Shown: positions 1 to 6,870 of the stretch, in pieces
Numbering within the stretch: the first letter of the stretch is position 1
Layout: every line of letters begins with the position of its first letter
Assembly (NCBI GenBank): GCA_049975505.1
Contig: JBNGCY010000015.1
Coordinates: 1 to 34,975 of the forward strand
From: JAIVHC01 sp049975505
GTDB taxonomy: Bacteria > Desulfobacterota > Desulfuromonadia > Desulfuromonadales > Desulfuromonadaceae
Length of the DNA stretch: 34,975 nt
Reading direction: 5' to 3'
Position numbers and translations under genes: made by a program
The notes under the pieces: generated by a model
Told to the model about the DNA's origin: nothing
Database searches by the model: none
The model's input: the letters and a program-made list of their open reading frames with translations, nothing else

Positions 1-87
1 CTTTACGTGCTATGACACCTTAGCTTGTGCCTGTACATTTTAGCAAGCATAAAATTCTTAAGCTTGACTAAACAACAGTCTGTTCAA

Positions 88-696
88 TTACTTTATCCAC
101 GAGATATCTCCGCACCCCTGGCGCAGCACCTCGATTTCTTCATCAATAAGGCTGATCACGCTGGAAGGATCACCGCTAAGTTTCCCTCCATCCACCACCA
201 TATCCAGTTGCGCCCCCAGTTCATCTTCAATCAGACTGGGATCTTCATAGGTCGGCTGCTGAGTCACATTGGCACTCGTGGTAACCAGTGGGTGTCCGAG
301 CTGGCGCACAATCTCCAGTGCAATATTGTTATCCGGCATCCTTACTCCTACGGTGCGCTGTCTGGTTACGAGCAACTCCGGAACCTCACGGGTAGCTTCA
401 AGCACAAAGGTATAGGGTCCGGGCAGATGCCGCTTCATTATCTTAAACGCATTATTGCTCACATTGGCATAGCTGGCTATGGTCGCAAGATCAGGGCAGA
501 TAAATGAAAAAGGTTTGCGTTTATCCCGCTGTTTGATCTGGTAGATCTTCTCTATCCCCTTTTTATTATAGATATCGCAACCCATGCCGTAGTTAGTGTC
601 TGTTGGGTAGACAATGACCCCGCCTTTGCGGAGACATTCCACCACGCGATCGAGAAGGCGCTGCTGCGGATTCTGCGGATTGATCGATAACATCAT
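88..696 (-). CDS. yciO: YciO-type Sua5/YrdC family protein
   Basis: The 202-residue product is a single YrdC/Sua5 domain. The family makes threonylcarbamoyl-AMP from threonine, bicarbonate and ATP for the t6A37 modification of tRNA. The N-terminus (NPQQRLLDRVV, then KGGVIVYPTDTNYGMGC), the PGPYTFVL segment and the VGVRMPDN segment look much more like the E. coli YciO subgroup than TsaC, and the Sua5 C-terminal domain is absent. The exact role of YciO proteins is less settled than that of TsaC/Sua5, so t6A synthesis is an inference. The start is one of two consecutive ATGs and overlaps the stop of the upstream DUF493 gene, which suggests translational coupling. An AAGGAG lies about 14 nt upstream. 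The gene is probably co-transcribed from the dut promoter. Confidence 0.88.
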   Translation of the reverse strand: MMLSINPQNPQQRLLDRVVECLRKGGVIVYPTDTNYGMGCDIYNKKGIEKIYQIKQRDKRKPFSFICPDLATIASYANVSNNAFKIMKRHLPGPYTFVLEATREVPELLVTRQRTVGVRMPDNNIALEIVRQLGHPLVTTSANVTQQPTYEDPSLIEDELGAQLDMVVDGGKLSGDPSSVISLIDEEIEVLRQGCGDISWIK

Positions 697-959
697 AATA
701 TGTATCTCACTCCTTCCAGTTGCTGTAGCTGAGTATAAATTCTGCGGCGTTGATCTTCACTTTCAAGCAGTGCATTAACCGAAATGCAAAAATACCTGCC
801 GGCGCTGCTGCTGCGCTGGTTAACTCCGTCAGCGCATATCTCCACCTCTTCGGTAACCGCACTCAGCACCTGTTTTGAAAGTTGCTGCCGCACACTCACA
901 TTGCCGAACACCTTGAACGTATATTCACACGGATATGTCTGCAGAGTCTGTTGATGCAT
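693..959 (-). CDS. DUF493 (YbeD-like) small protein
   Basis: This is an 88-residue protein from the ATG at 959. Length, the CEYTFKVFG opening, the central VNQRSSSAGRYFCISV strand region and the C-terminal LQQLEGVRYIL match the DUF493/YbeD family. That family has a small ferredoxin-like (ACT-like) fold and no firmly assigned function; a regulatory role has been suggested from the fold. A longer reading from a TTG at 992 is possible, but the extra residues lack family similarity and the TTG is a weak start. Its stop overlaps the ATG of the YciO-type gene, so the two are probably coupled. It sits 75 nt after dut on the same strand. Confidence 0.75.
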   Translation of the reverse strand: MHQQTLQTYPCEYTFKVFGNVSVRQQLSKQVLSAVTEEVEICADGVNQRSSSAGRYFCISVNALLESEDQRRRIYTQLQQLEGVRYIL

Positions 960-1034
960 GGTTGTTCCACGTAATGAAGGTTTGTATTCCAAAAAATCAG
1001 AACCACGGAAAATGAGCGAATAAAAGAATTTATC

Positions 1035-1478
1035 CTAAATGCCGGTATGCCCGAACCCGCCATCAGCGCGGACAGTACGGTTTAACTCTGTTGTTTCCTT
1101 CCATTCCACCCTTGACACCGGAGCCACCACCAACTGGGCGATTCTGTCACCATTGCTGACCTTAAATACTTCGCTCCCATGATTGATGAGTACCACCTTA
1201 ATTTCCCCGCGATAGTCAGCATCAATAGTGCCCGGGCTGTTCAGCAAGGAGATCCCGTGCTTAAGGGCAAGGCCGGAACGAGGACGAACCTGAGCTTCAT
1301 ACCCCTGCGGTAACGCAATAGCTATTCCAGTTTCCACCAGAACGCGCTCTCCAGGGTACAGCCTCAGCTCCTGCTCCAAGTGCGCCCGTAAATCCATCCC
1401 CGCAGCATGTTCCGTTTCATATGCTGGTGTCCTGCTGTTCGGGTGCATACATTTGATCTCAACTTCGACACTGTTCAT
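1035..1478 (-). CDS. dut: dUTP diphosphatase
   Basis: Dut hydrolyses dUTP to dUMP and pyrophosphate, keeping uracil out of DNA and supplying the dTMP pathway. At 147 residues it has the usual trimeric-dUTPase length. Family motifs are visible in order: AAGMDLRA (motif 1), RPRSGLALKHG (motif 2), GTIDADYRGEIKV with the catalytic Asp (motif 3), NGDRIAQLVV (motif 4), and the C-terminal RADGGFGHTG (motif 5) that closes over the substrate. The ATG at 1478 is preceded by GAGGG six bases upstream. A good sigma70-type promoter lies at 1532-1560 and a terminator (1751-1792) separates it from pnp, so dut should be transcribed independently of the pnp operon. Confidence 0.97.
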   Translation of the reverse strand: MNSVEVEIKCMHPNSRTPAYETEHAAGMDLRAHLEQELRLYPGERVLVETGIAIALPQGYEAQVRPRSGLALKHGISLLNSPGTIDADYRGEIKVVLINHGSEVFKVSNGDRIAQLVVAPVSRVEWKETTELNRTVRADGGFGHTGI

Positions 1479-1531
1479 TCAAGCCCTCATGTAAATTTCA
1501 GAGTAGATACTGATCTGGGAGTAAACCCGAT

Positions 1532-1560
1532 ATTGTACAGTGCCTGACTTGTACTGTCAG
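1532..1560 (-). promoter_or_regulatory. sigma70-type promoter upstream of dut
   Basis: On the minus strand CTGACA (1555-1560) and TACAAT (1532-1537) are separated by exactly 17 bp, each one mismatch from consensus. Transcription would start near 1525, about 47 nt before the dut ATG. It lies downstream of the pnp terminator and would drive dut and probably the two following genes. Confidence 0.65.
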
Positions 1561-1583
1561 AAACATTGCTGAAACAGCCACAA

Positions 1584-1703
1584 TCAGGCATAGACCACGA
1601 TATTCATTGCGGTAGAATTTTTCAATACATGCTGGGCCCAGATCGCTTACAGATTTTTGGCAACCACCCGGATTCCATTGTTAAGCGTGGATTTTTCCAG
1701 CAT
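1584..1703 (-). pseudogene. Remnant of an M16 zinc-peptidase gene
   Basis: From an ATG at 1703 with GGAGGAG just upstream (1706-1712), the minus strand encodes MLEKSTLNNGIRVVAKNL and then stops (TAA at 1647-1649). This closely resembles the opening of M16 processing peptidases (xxKxTLxNGxRVV). In the same frame after the stop comes AQHVLKNSTAMNIV, which loosely recalls the zinc-site region (HFLEHMLFKGT...A..I). The real zinc motif HxxEH and the rest of the roughly 400-residue protein are gone. Many bacteria have the order pnp, M16 peptidase, dut, which is exactly this slot. I infer a deletion-decayed gene. The N-terminal match is the solid part; the second segment is weak. The 400-nt gap otherwise holds only the pnp terminator and the dut promoter. 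Confidence 0.6.
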
Positions 1704-1750
1704 GACTCCTCCGTGGAAACGCACGCCTCCTGAGCACAAATACACCCGAC

Positions 1751-1792
1751 AAAAAAAGTCCCTGTACATCTTAGCATATGATGACAGGGACT
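1751..1792 (-). terminator. Rho-independent terminator after pnp
   Basis: On the minus strand AGTCCCTGT (1784-1792) pairs perfectly with ACAGGGACT (1757-1765). A further CATC/GATG pairing sits inside, and a run of seven T follows (1751-1757). It lies about 90 nt after the pnp stop and ends the rimP-to-pnp transcription unit. Confidence 0.88.
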
Positions 1793-1881
1793 CCAGAGCA
1801 GCGGGAAGATTTGTGCAGCTATAACTCAGCGCTGAACTTTAAGACATCCCGACAGATTTATGTGTTTGTAACGCATTTGTT

Positions 1882-3981
1882 TCAGGAATCGCTCTTGGTA
1901 TCATCCGCGAGGGCTTCTTTACGAGAAAGCTTGATTTTCCCCTGGCGGTCGACCCCGATACATTTGACGCGAACCTTGTCCCCTTCATTGAGAACGTCAG
2001 TGACATTGCGTACCCGCTCTTTTGCCAGTTCGCTTACATGCACCAGGCCATCAGTACCGGCGAAAATCTCTACAAAAGCTCCGAAATCCATGATTTTCTT
2101 AACGGTACCGTCGTAAATTCTGCCAACTTCGGCCTCCTGGGTCAGTTCGCTGATCAGGCGCGCGGCTTCTGCTGCTGCGGCTCCATCCGCAGAAGAGATA
2201 TTGATACGTCCATCATCTTCAATATCGATACCGCAGCCGGTGGCTTCAATAATGCCGCGTACGGTCTTACCCCCGGCACCGATAACTGTGCGAACCTGCT
2301 CAGGCTTCACATATACCGTGGTAATACGGGGGGCATACGGGGAAAGATCCCCCCGTGCCTCGGATATGGCCTCGGCCATTTTTCCCAGAATGTGCAGGCG
2401 ACCCTCACGGGCCTGCTCAAGTGCAGTGTGCATGATATCGCGGGTGACACCGTCGATTTTGATATCCATCTGCAGAGCGGCAATGCCATCCTCGGTTCCG
2501 GTCACTTTGAAGTCCATATCCCCGAGATGGTCTTCGTCGCCGAGAATATCAGAGAGTACCGCGATCTCATCTCCTTCTTTCACCAGCCCCATGGCAATCC
2601 CCGCCACGGGTTTCTTAACCGGAACTCCGGCATCCATCAGGGAGAGGGAGGCGCCACATACCGAAGCCATGGAGGAAGAACCATTAGATTCGAGAATGTC
2701 GGATACGATACGGATGGTATAGGGGAAATCGTCAAACGCTGGCAAGATTTTGGATACAGAGCGCTCAGCGAGCATACCGTGCCCGATTTCACGCCGACCC
2801 GGGAACAGGCGCATACTGGTCTCACCGACGCAAAACGGCGGAAAGTTGTAGTGGAGCATGAACTTCTTGAAATCCATCCCCTGGATGTTGTCAATCCGCT
2901 GTTCATCACTGGCGGTGCCCAGAGTGGTGGTTACCAGAGCCTGGGTTTCACCCCGGGTGAACAGGGCACTGCCGTGTGCACGGGGCAGAATGCCAACTTC
3001 GCTGGTAATGGGGCGGATCGTGTTCATATCCCGGCCATCAATGCGAATTTTATCCTGGATAATCATACGGCGTACCACGCGCTTTTCCACCCCGGCAATG
3101 ATGGCGCTTATTTCACCTTCACGCTCCGGGTACTCGTCGGCAAACATCTCTTGAATGCGCTCGCGATTTGAGCTCAGTGCAGCGTAGCGTTCCTGCTTTT
3201 CTCTGATCTTGACCGCTTCGGCAATCTGGGCTTCACAAGCTTCAGTCACCTTCGCTTCAAGCTCTGCATCAACCTCAGGCTCAGCAAATTCGCGCTTGGT
3301 TACTCCAACCTTCGCCTGCAGCTCCTCCTGCATATCGATAAGGGGCTGGATAGAACGATGCCCGAAGAATACCGCTTCAAGCATTTCATCTTCACTTACC
3401 AGATCCGCCTCACCTTCAACCATCATAATGGCATCCCTGGAACCGGCTACCACGATTTCGATATCGCTCTGCTCCATCTGCTCGATGGTGGGGTTGGCAA
3501 TAAACTCGCCTTCAACGCGCCCGACCCGCACTGCGGCTATGGGGCCGGCAAAAGGGATATCCGACACGGTAACAGCGGCGGAGGCGGCAAGAATCGATAA
3601 GGTGTCGGGATCATTCATGCAGTCTGCCGAGATGACAGTAGGCATGATTTGAGTCTCGTTCATGTATCCTTTGGGGAACAGTGGGCGCATGGGGCGGTCA
3701 ATCAGACGACAGATCAGGGTTTCGCGCTCTGTTGCGCCGCGCTCGCGGCGGAAGAACGACCCGGGGATCTTACCGCTGGCGTAAAATTTCTCCTGATAGT
3801 TTACCACCAGGGGAAAGAAGTCCTGCCCCGGACGCATGGTTCGGGCTGATACCGCAGTACACAGGATTTTTGTCTCCCCGTAGGTGACTACCGTGGCCCC
3901 GTCAGCCTGACGGGCCATTTTCCCGGTCTCAATAGTCAGGGGTTTACCGTTAAATTCAATTTCCACTTTCTGATAACTCAT
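1882..3981 (-). CDS. pnp: Polyribonucleotide nucleotidyltransferase (PNPase)
   Basis: PNPase degrades RNA 3' to 5' by phosphorolysis, releasing nucleoside diphosphates, and in many bacteria works with RNase E. The 699-residue product has two RNase PH-like domains, a KH domain (KPEQVRTVIGAGGKTVRGII) and a C-terminal S1 domain (GAFVEIFAGTDGLVHVSEL). The catalytic DILGDEDHLGDMDFKV segment is at about residue 480. The ATG at 3981 has AGGAG seven bases upstream and gives the family N-terminus (MSYQKVEIEFNGKPLTIETG). The frame is open 38 codons further upstream, but that stretch is unlike the family. The gene follows rpsO after a 210-nt leader with two candidate hairpins, the place where E. coli pnp is autoregulated. 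Confidence 0.97.
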   Translation of the reverse strand: MSYQKVEIEFNGKPLTIETGKMARQADGATVVTYGETKILCTAVSARTMRPGQDFFPLVVNYQEKFYASGKIPGSFFRRERGATERETLICRLIDRPMRPLFPKGYMNETQIMPTVISADCMNDPDTLSILAASAAVTVSDIPFAGPIAAVRVGRVEGEFIANPTIEQMEQSDIEIVVAGSRDAIMMVEGEADLVSEDEMLEAVFFGHRSIQPLIDMQEELQAKVGVTKREFAEPEVDAELEAKVTEACEAQIAEAVKIREKQERYAALSSNRERIQEMFADEYPEREGEISAIIAGVEKRVVRRMIIQDKIRIDGRDMNTIRPITSEVGILPRAHGSALFTRGETQALVTTTLGTASDEQRIDNIQGMDFKKFMLHYNFPPFCVGETSMRLFPGRREIGHGMLAERSVSKILPAFDDFPYTIRIVSDILESNGSSSMASVCGASLSLMDAGVPVKKPVAGIAMGLVKEGDEIAVLSDILGDEDHLGDMDFKVTGTEDGIAALQMDIKIDGVTRDIMHTALEQAREGRLHILGKMAEAISEARGDLSPYAPRITTVYVKPEQVRTVIGAGGKTVRGIIEATGCGIDIEDDGRINISSADGAAAAEAARLISELTQEAEVGRIYDGTVKKIMDFGAFVEIFAGTDGLVHVSELAKERVRNVTDVLNEGDKVRVKCIGVDRQGKIKLSRKEALADDTKSDS

Positions 3982-4033
3982 GTGCTTCTCCTGCGCAGCG
4001 CCCCGAAGGCACTGCATGATTTTCTGATGTGCT

Positions 4034-4073
4034 AAAAAAAAAGGGCTGCAGGAGGTTGGCCTGAGACAGACCC
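4034..4073 (-). terminator. Possible attenuator/terminator in the pnp leader
   Basis: On the minus strand GGG, CTG and CAGG pair with CCTG, CAG and CCC across small bulges, followed directly by nine T (4034-4042). It lies about 50 nt before the pnp ATG. The T tract is strong but the stem is interrupted, so it could be a partial terminator reducing readthrough from rpsO into pnp. The reading is from sequence only. Confidence 0.4.
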
Positions 4074-4150
4074 GGACCAGATGCTGCGTGGGCACAGCAT
4101 ACCTGCGGTCGGAATCCCTCTCCGGACATCCTCCATCGCCCCGGCTTAAA

Positions 4151-4182
4151 TGCGGTAATCCGCCGTATGACGGATTACCGCA
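4151..4182 (-). promoter_or_regulatory. Perfect 12-bp hairpin after rpsO
   Basis: TGCGGTAATCCG (4151-4162) and CGGATTACCGCA (4171-4182) are perfect inverted repeats around an 8-nt loop, 10 nt past the rpsO stop. No real T run follows on the minus strand (ATTTAAG), so it looks more like an RNA-processing or 3'-end-protecting stem than a classical terminator. In E. coli the rpsO-pnp spacer likewise carries a terminator stem and an RNase III target; the parallel is by position only. Confidence 0.55.
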
Positions 4183-4191
4183 TACAACAAA

Positions 4192-4458
4192 CTAACGTCT
4201 GATACCCAGACGGGAGATCAGGGTTCTATAGCGCTCAATATCTTTCTTCTTCAGATAGTCGAGCAGGTGCCGACGTTGACCTACTATCTTGAGCAGACCA
4301 CGACGCGAGTGGTGATCCTTCTTATGGGTTCTGAAGTGATCAGTCAGTTCGGTAATGCGACGGGACAGTAATGCAATCTGTACCTCGGGAGAGCCCGTAT
4401 CGCCTTCCCGGGTCTGAAATTCCTTAATAATTTCCTGTTTTTCTTCTGTGGCCAGCAC
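4192..4458 (-). CDS. rpsO: 30S ribosomal protein S15
   Basis: S15 binds the central domain of 16S rRNA early in small-subunit assembly. The 88-residue product has the family signatures GDTGSPEVQIALL, HFRTHKKDHHSRRGLL, VGQRRHLLDYL and the C-terminal RYRTLISRLGIRR. I choose the GTG at 4458 because AAAGGAG lies 8 nt upstream and it gives the usual length. The frame also runs back to a TTG at 4476, but that start would sit on top of the ribosome-binding site. It lies between truB and pnp, its standard neighbourhood. The 166-nt truB-rpsO gap contains no promoter I trust. Confidence 0.96.
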   Translation of the reverse strand: MLATEEKQEIIKEFQTREGDTGSPEVQIALLSRRITELTDHFRTHKKDHHSRRGLLKIVGQRRHLLDYLKKKDIERYRTLISRLGIRR

Positions 4459-4624
4459 TGTGGCATCTCCTTTCAAACTCTAAAATCCGGAATATCCGGT
4501 TAACCTGATGAAATACAAAGCGTTCTTACCATAACAGCGCCTGGCTGTAAAGCGCATTTGCAACTGCGAGGGTGGTTTATACCACAGCTTTGACGAGGCG
4601 GCAACACCATGGCTGCCTACGAAG

Positions 4625-5527
4625 TTAAATTCCTTCCGGGAACACTTTGCGCAACTTGAAATCACCGCGCTGCTCTTCCTGATGGTGGAAATCGGGACTT
4701 GCCACGGCAATCAATTGCCCTTCATGGCTCAGGAGGATGTTGTCGGCATCCCGGATTGCTGCCGGGAAAGGACATACCTGATTTACCGTGGGCGGGATGC
4801 CATCGCGCAGACGCTCTCTACCACTTGGAAGCAATTCCACCTGGGACAGATGACCCAGAGCCTCCATAACCGGGATAAGACGCCAATCGCCGCGGCGCAG
4901 TTCTTCGAAGCTTACCAGATTGTCTTCGGTAAACATTCCGCTCGCCGTACGCCGCAAAGCGCTCATGCAAGCTCCGCATCCCAGTTCCAGGCCAATATCG
5001 TGGCACAGGGTACGGATATAAGTGCCTTTGGAACAGTCCACCTCAATGACAATATCATTCCCTTCACGTCCGACCACGTGGATAGATGTGATATCAACCC
5101 TGCGCTTCTGCCGTTCCACCTCTTCACCTTTACGTGCCAGGCGATACAAGGGAACACCGTTTCTCTTCAGCGCGGAAAACATAGGTGGAACCTGCTCTAT
5201 CTCGCCCTTGTAAATAGCGCATGCAGATTGAATCTGTGCTGTACTCAGTTCTGGCACAGTGCGGGTTTCGCGCACCTCTCCGGTAATATCCTGAGAATCG
5301 GTAATCACCCCCAGGCGCATGGTGGCGCGATAGCTCTTGCTCTGTGCGGTCAGGAATTCAATCAGACGGGTCGCATGTCCTACACCCACCAGCAGAACTC
5401 CAGTGGCAAGAGGATCCAGGGTCCCTGCATGCCCAACCCTGCGTGTCTTACAGGCGCGGCGCACTGCTTGGACCACGGCATGCGAACTCATTCCCTCGGG
5501 TTTATCCAGAGCGAGAAATCCGTGCAT
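4625..5527 (-). CDS. truB: tRNA pseudouridine(55) synthase
   Basis: TruB converts U55 in the T-loop of tRNAs to pseudouridine. The 300-residue protein opens with the family N-terminus (GFLALDKPEGMSSHAVVQ). It carries the catalytic motif GHAGTLDPLATGVL with Asp38, the YRATMRLG strand, the PPMFSALKRNG motif and CSKGTYIRTLCHDIG, followed by a C-terminal PUA-like region. It starts 3 nt after the nrnA stop; no strong ribosome-binding site is visible, so translational coupling is likely. Confidence 0.96.
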   Translation of the reverse strand: MHGFLALDKPEGMSSHAVVQAVRRACKTRRVGHAGTLDPLATGVLLVGVGHATRLIEFLTAQSKSYRATMRLGVITDSQDITGEVRETRTVPELSTAQIQSACAIYKGEIEQVPPMFSALKRNGVPLYRLARKGEEVERQKRRVDITSIHVVGREGNDIVIEVDCSKGTYIRTLCHDIGLELGCGACMSALRRTASGMFTEDNLVSFEELRRGDWRLIPVMEALGHLSQVELLPSGRERLRDGIPPTVNQVCPFPAAIRDADNILLSHEGQLIAVASPDFHHQEEQRGDFKLRKVFPEGI

Positions 5528-5530
5528 GGA

Positions 5531-6505
5531 TCAGGGCAACAGGGGTTGGAGGCGCTGAAACAGTTCGGTCATAACCTGGTCGATATCACCACGCATCTCG
5601 GCTCCGGCGGCGTTATGATGCCCACCGCCACCCAGTTCACGCCCCAGGGCGCCGACATCCACAGCTCCTTTGGAACGCATGCTGAGTTTGAACGCCCCGT
5701 TCTCCAGTTCACGCAGAAATACAGCGACCTCCACCCCGTGGATGGAGCGGGGGTAATTGACAAAGCTGTCCGAGAGCTCAGGTGTGGCTCCGGTGTCTGT
5801 AAACATCTGCCGTGTGGCGTAGATCGCGGCGATACGTCCACATGCGGAGACCTGCAGGGTATCCAGGGCCCGGCCGAGAAGACGCAGGCGCTCCTCTTCC
5901 TGGCTTTCGTACAGCCCGCCGGCTACCTTCCATGGATCGACACCGCATTCAACCATCTCTCCGGCAATGCTGAAAGCTTCTCCGTTGGCACTGCTGTAAC
6001 GAAAAGATCCGGTATCGGAAAGAATGGCGGTATAAATATTTTCCGCCACGGCCGGAGAAAACCTGTAACCCATGTGCTTCAGTATCCGGTAGATCAACAC
6101 CGCGGTAGCACTCGCAGAGGTATCTACACAGTAGATGTCTCCGAAGTTTTCCGAGTGCGGATGGTGGTCGATGTTAATTGTGCAATCACACAAGCCCACC
6201 ACATCCACGCGGGCGCGCTTCAACTCTCCGGCATCGAGGATAATCCCCACGTCAAAACGCGGCTTTTCAATCCGATTCACCAGAGCATCAGCTCCGGGAA
6301 GAAACCTCAGTTTCTGCGGTACCGGGTCCGCATTGTAGGCAACCGCATCCTTACCCATTTCACCCAGGGCATTGCACAGAGCCAGGGTTGAGGCAACGGC
6401 ATCTCCATCCGGAGATTCATGCGCGGCGACAAGAAAGCTTTTCCCTGCCTTAAGCGCAGCAGCCGTCTGCTGAATGCAGACATCATCCTGATCTTTACGC
6501 GTCAT
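5531..6505 (-). CDS. nrnA: DHH-family phosphoesterase, NrnA-like oligoribonuclease/pAp phosphatase
   Basis: NrnA-type enzymes degrade very short RNA oligomers to mononucleotides and can dephosphorylate 3'-phosphoadenosine 5'-phosphate. The 324-residue protein has the DHH metal motifs HESPDGDA (His29, Asp33, Asp35), an Asp in ILDAGE and the signature NIDHHPHS. The C-terminal DHHA1 nucleic-acid-binding motif LGGGGHHNAAGAEM is also present. It overlaps the end of rbfA by 11 nt and ends 3 nt before truB. The rbfA-nrnA-truB order is widespread, so assignment to this family is secure; its exact in vivo substrate is inferred. It complements the RNase E and PNPase encoded in this window as the final step of RNA turnover. 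Confidence 0.93.
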   Translation of the reverse strand: MTRKDQDDVCIQQTAAALKAGKSFLVAAHESPDGDAVASTLALCNALGEMGKDAVAYNADPVPQKLRFLPGADALVNRIEKPRFDVGIILDAGELKRARVDVVGLCDCTINIDHHPHSENFGDIYCVDTSASATAVLIYRILKHMGYRFSPAVAENIYTAILSDTGSFRYSSANGEAFSIAGEMVECGVDPWKVAGGLYESQEEERLRLLGRALDTLQVSACGRIAAIYATRQMFTDTGATPELSDSFVNYPRSIHGVEVAVFLRELENGAFKLSMRSKGAVDVGALGRELGGGGHHNAAGAEMRGDIDQVMTELFQRLQPLLP

Positions 6506-6860
6506 CTTCTTTTATCTTCCGCAACAGATCTTCAATACGGTTGCCGTATTCCGTTGACTCGTCGTACCTGAAACTCAATTCCGGCACCCGGCGCAGTTTG
6601 ATGCGCTTGCCTAGCTCGGTACGCAGATACTTAGTGGCACTCTCCAGGCCCTTGCGCGTATCTTCACGTTGTTGCTCAGCATCCTCATCACTGCTCAATG
6701 TTGTGTAATACACGCGGGCATGTTGAAGATCAGAAGTCACATCCACAGCAGTGATGGTGACAAATCCGACACGTGGATCGCGTACGCCACGCAGCAGCAG
6801 ATCCGCAATCTCTTTTTGAATCTGCTCGCCGACCCGGGATGAACGTTGGGTTGAACTCAA
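6495..6860 (-). CDS. rbfA: Ribosome-binding factor A
   Basis: RbfA is a small KH-fold protein that binds the immature 30S subunit near the 5' end of 16S rRNA and is needed for its maturation. The 121-residue product has the family features RVGEQIQKEIADLLLRGVRDPRVGFVTIT, the DVTSDLQHARVYYTTL strand pair, and KRIKLRRVPELSFRYDES near the end. The start is an unusual TTG at 6860, supported by AGGAG seven bases upstream and by the lack of any ATG giving a complete protein. It begins 10 nt after infB and overlaps nrnA. Confidence 0.95.
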   Translation of the reverse strand: MSSTQRSSRVGEQIQKEIADLLLRGVRDPRVGFVTITAVDVTSDLQHARVYYTTLSSDEDAEQQREDTRKGLESATKYLRTELGKRIKLRRVPELSFRYDESTEYGNRIEDLLRKIKEDDA

Positions 6861-6870
6861 GTCCGGACTC

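Noticed and set aside
38..73. Imperfect hairpin downstream of the YciO-type gene considered as a terminator
   Set aside because: The stem has a mismatch and a long AT loop, and no T run follows on the minus strand.
1628..1704. Nested inverted repeats (CATGCTGG with CCAGCATG, CGCTTA with TAAGCG) spanning 77 nt, considered as a tRNA-like RNA
   Set aside because: No TpsiC arm, anticodon arm or CCA end can be placed, and the same bases encode the M16 peptidase start on the minus strand. The pairing may be chance.
2038..3171. Open frame of 377 codons on the plus strand within pnp
   Set aside because: It lies wholly opposite PNPase coding sequence and its protein resembles no family.
4682..6391. 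Open frame of 569 codons on the plus strand across truB and nrnA
   Set aside because: It is antisense to two well-supported genes with full family motifs, shows no recognisable domains, and has no ribosome-binding site. It is a by-product of codon bias.
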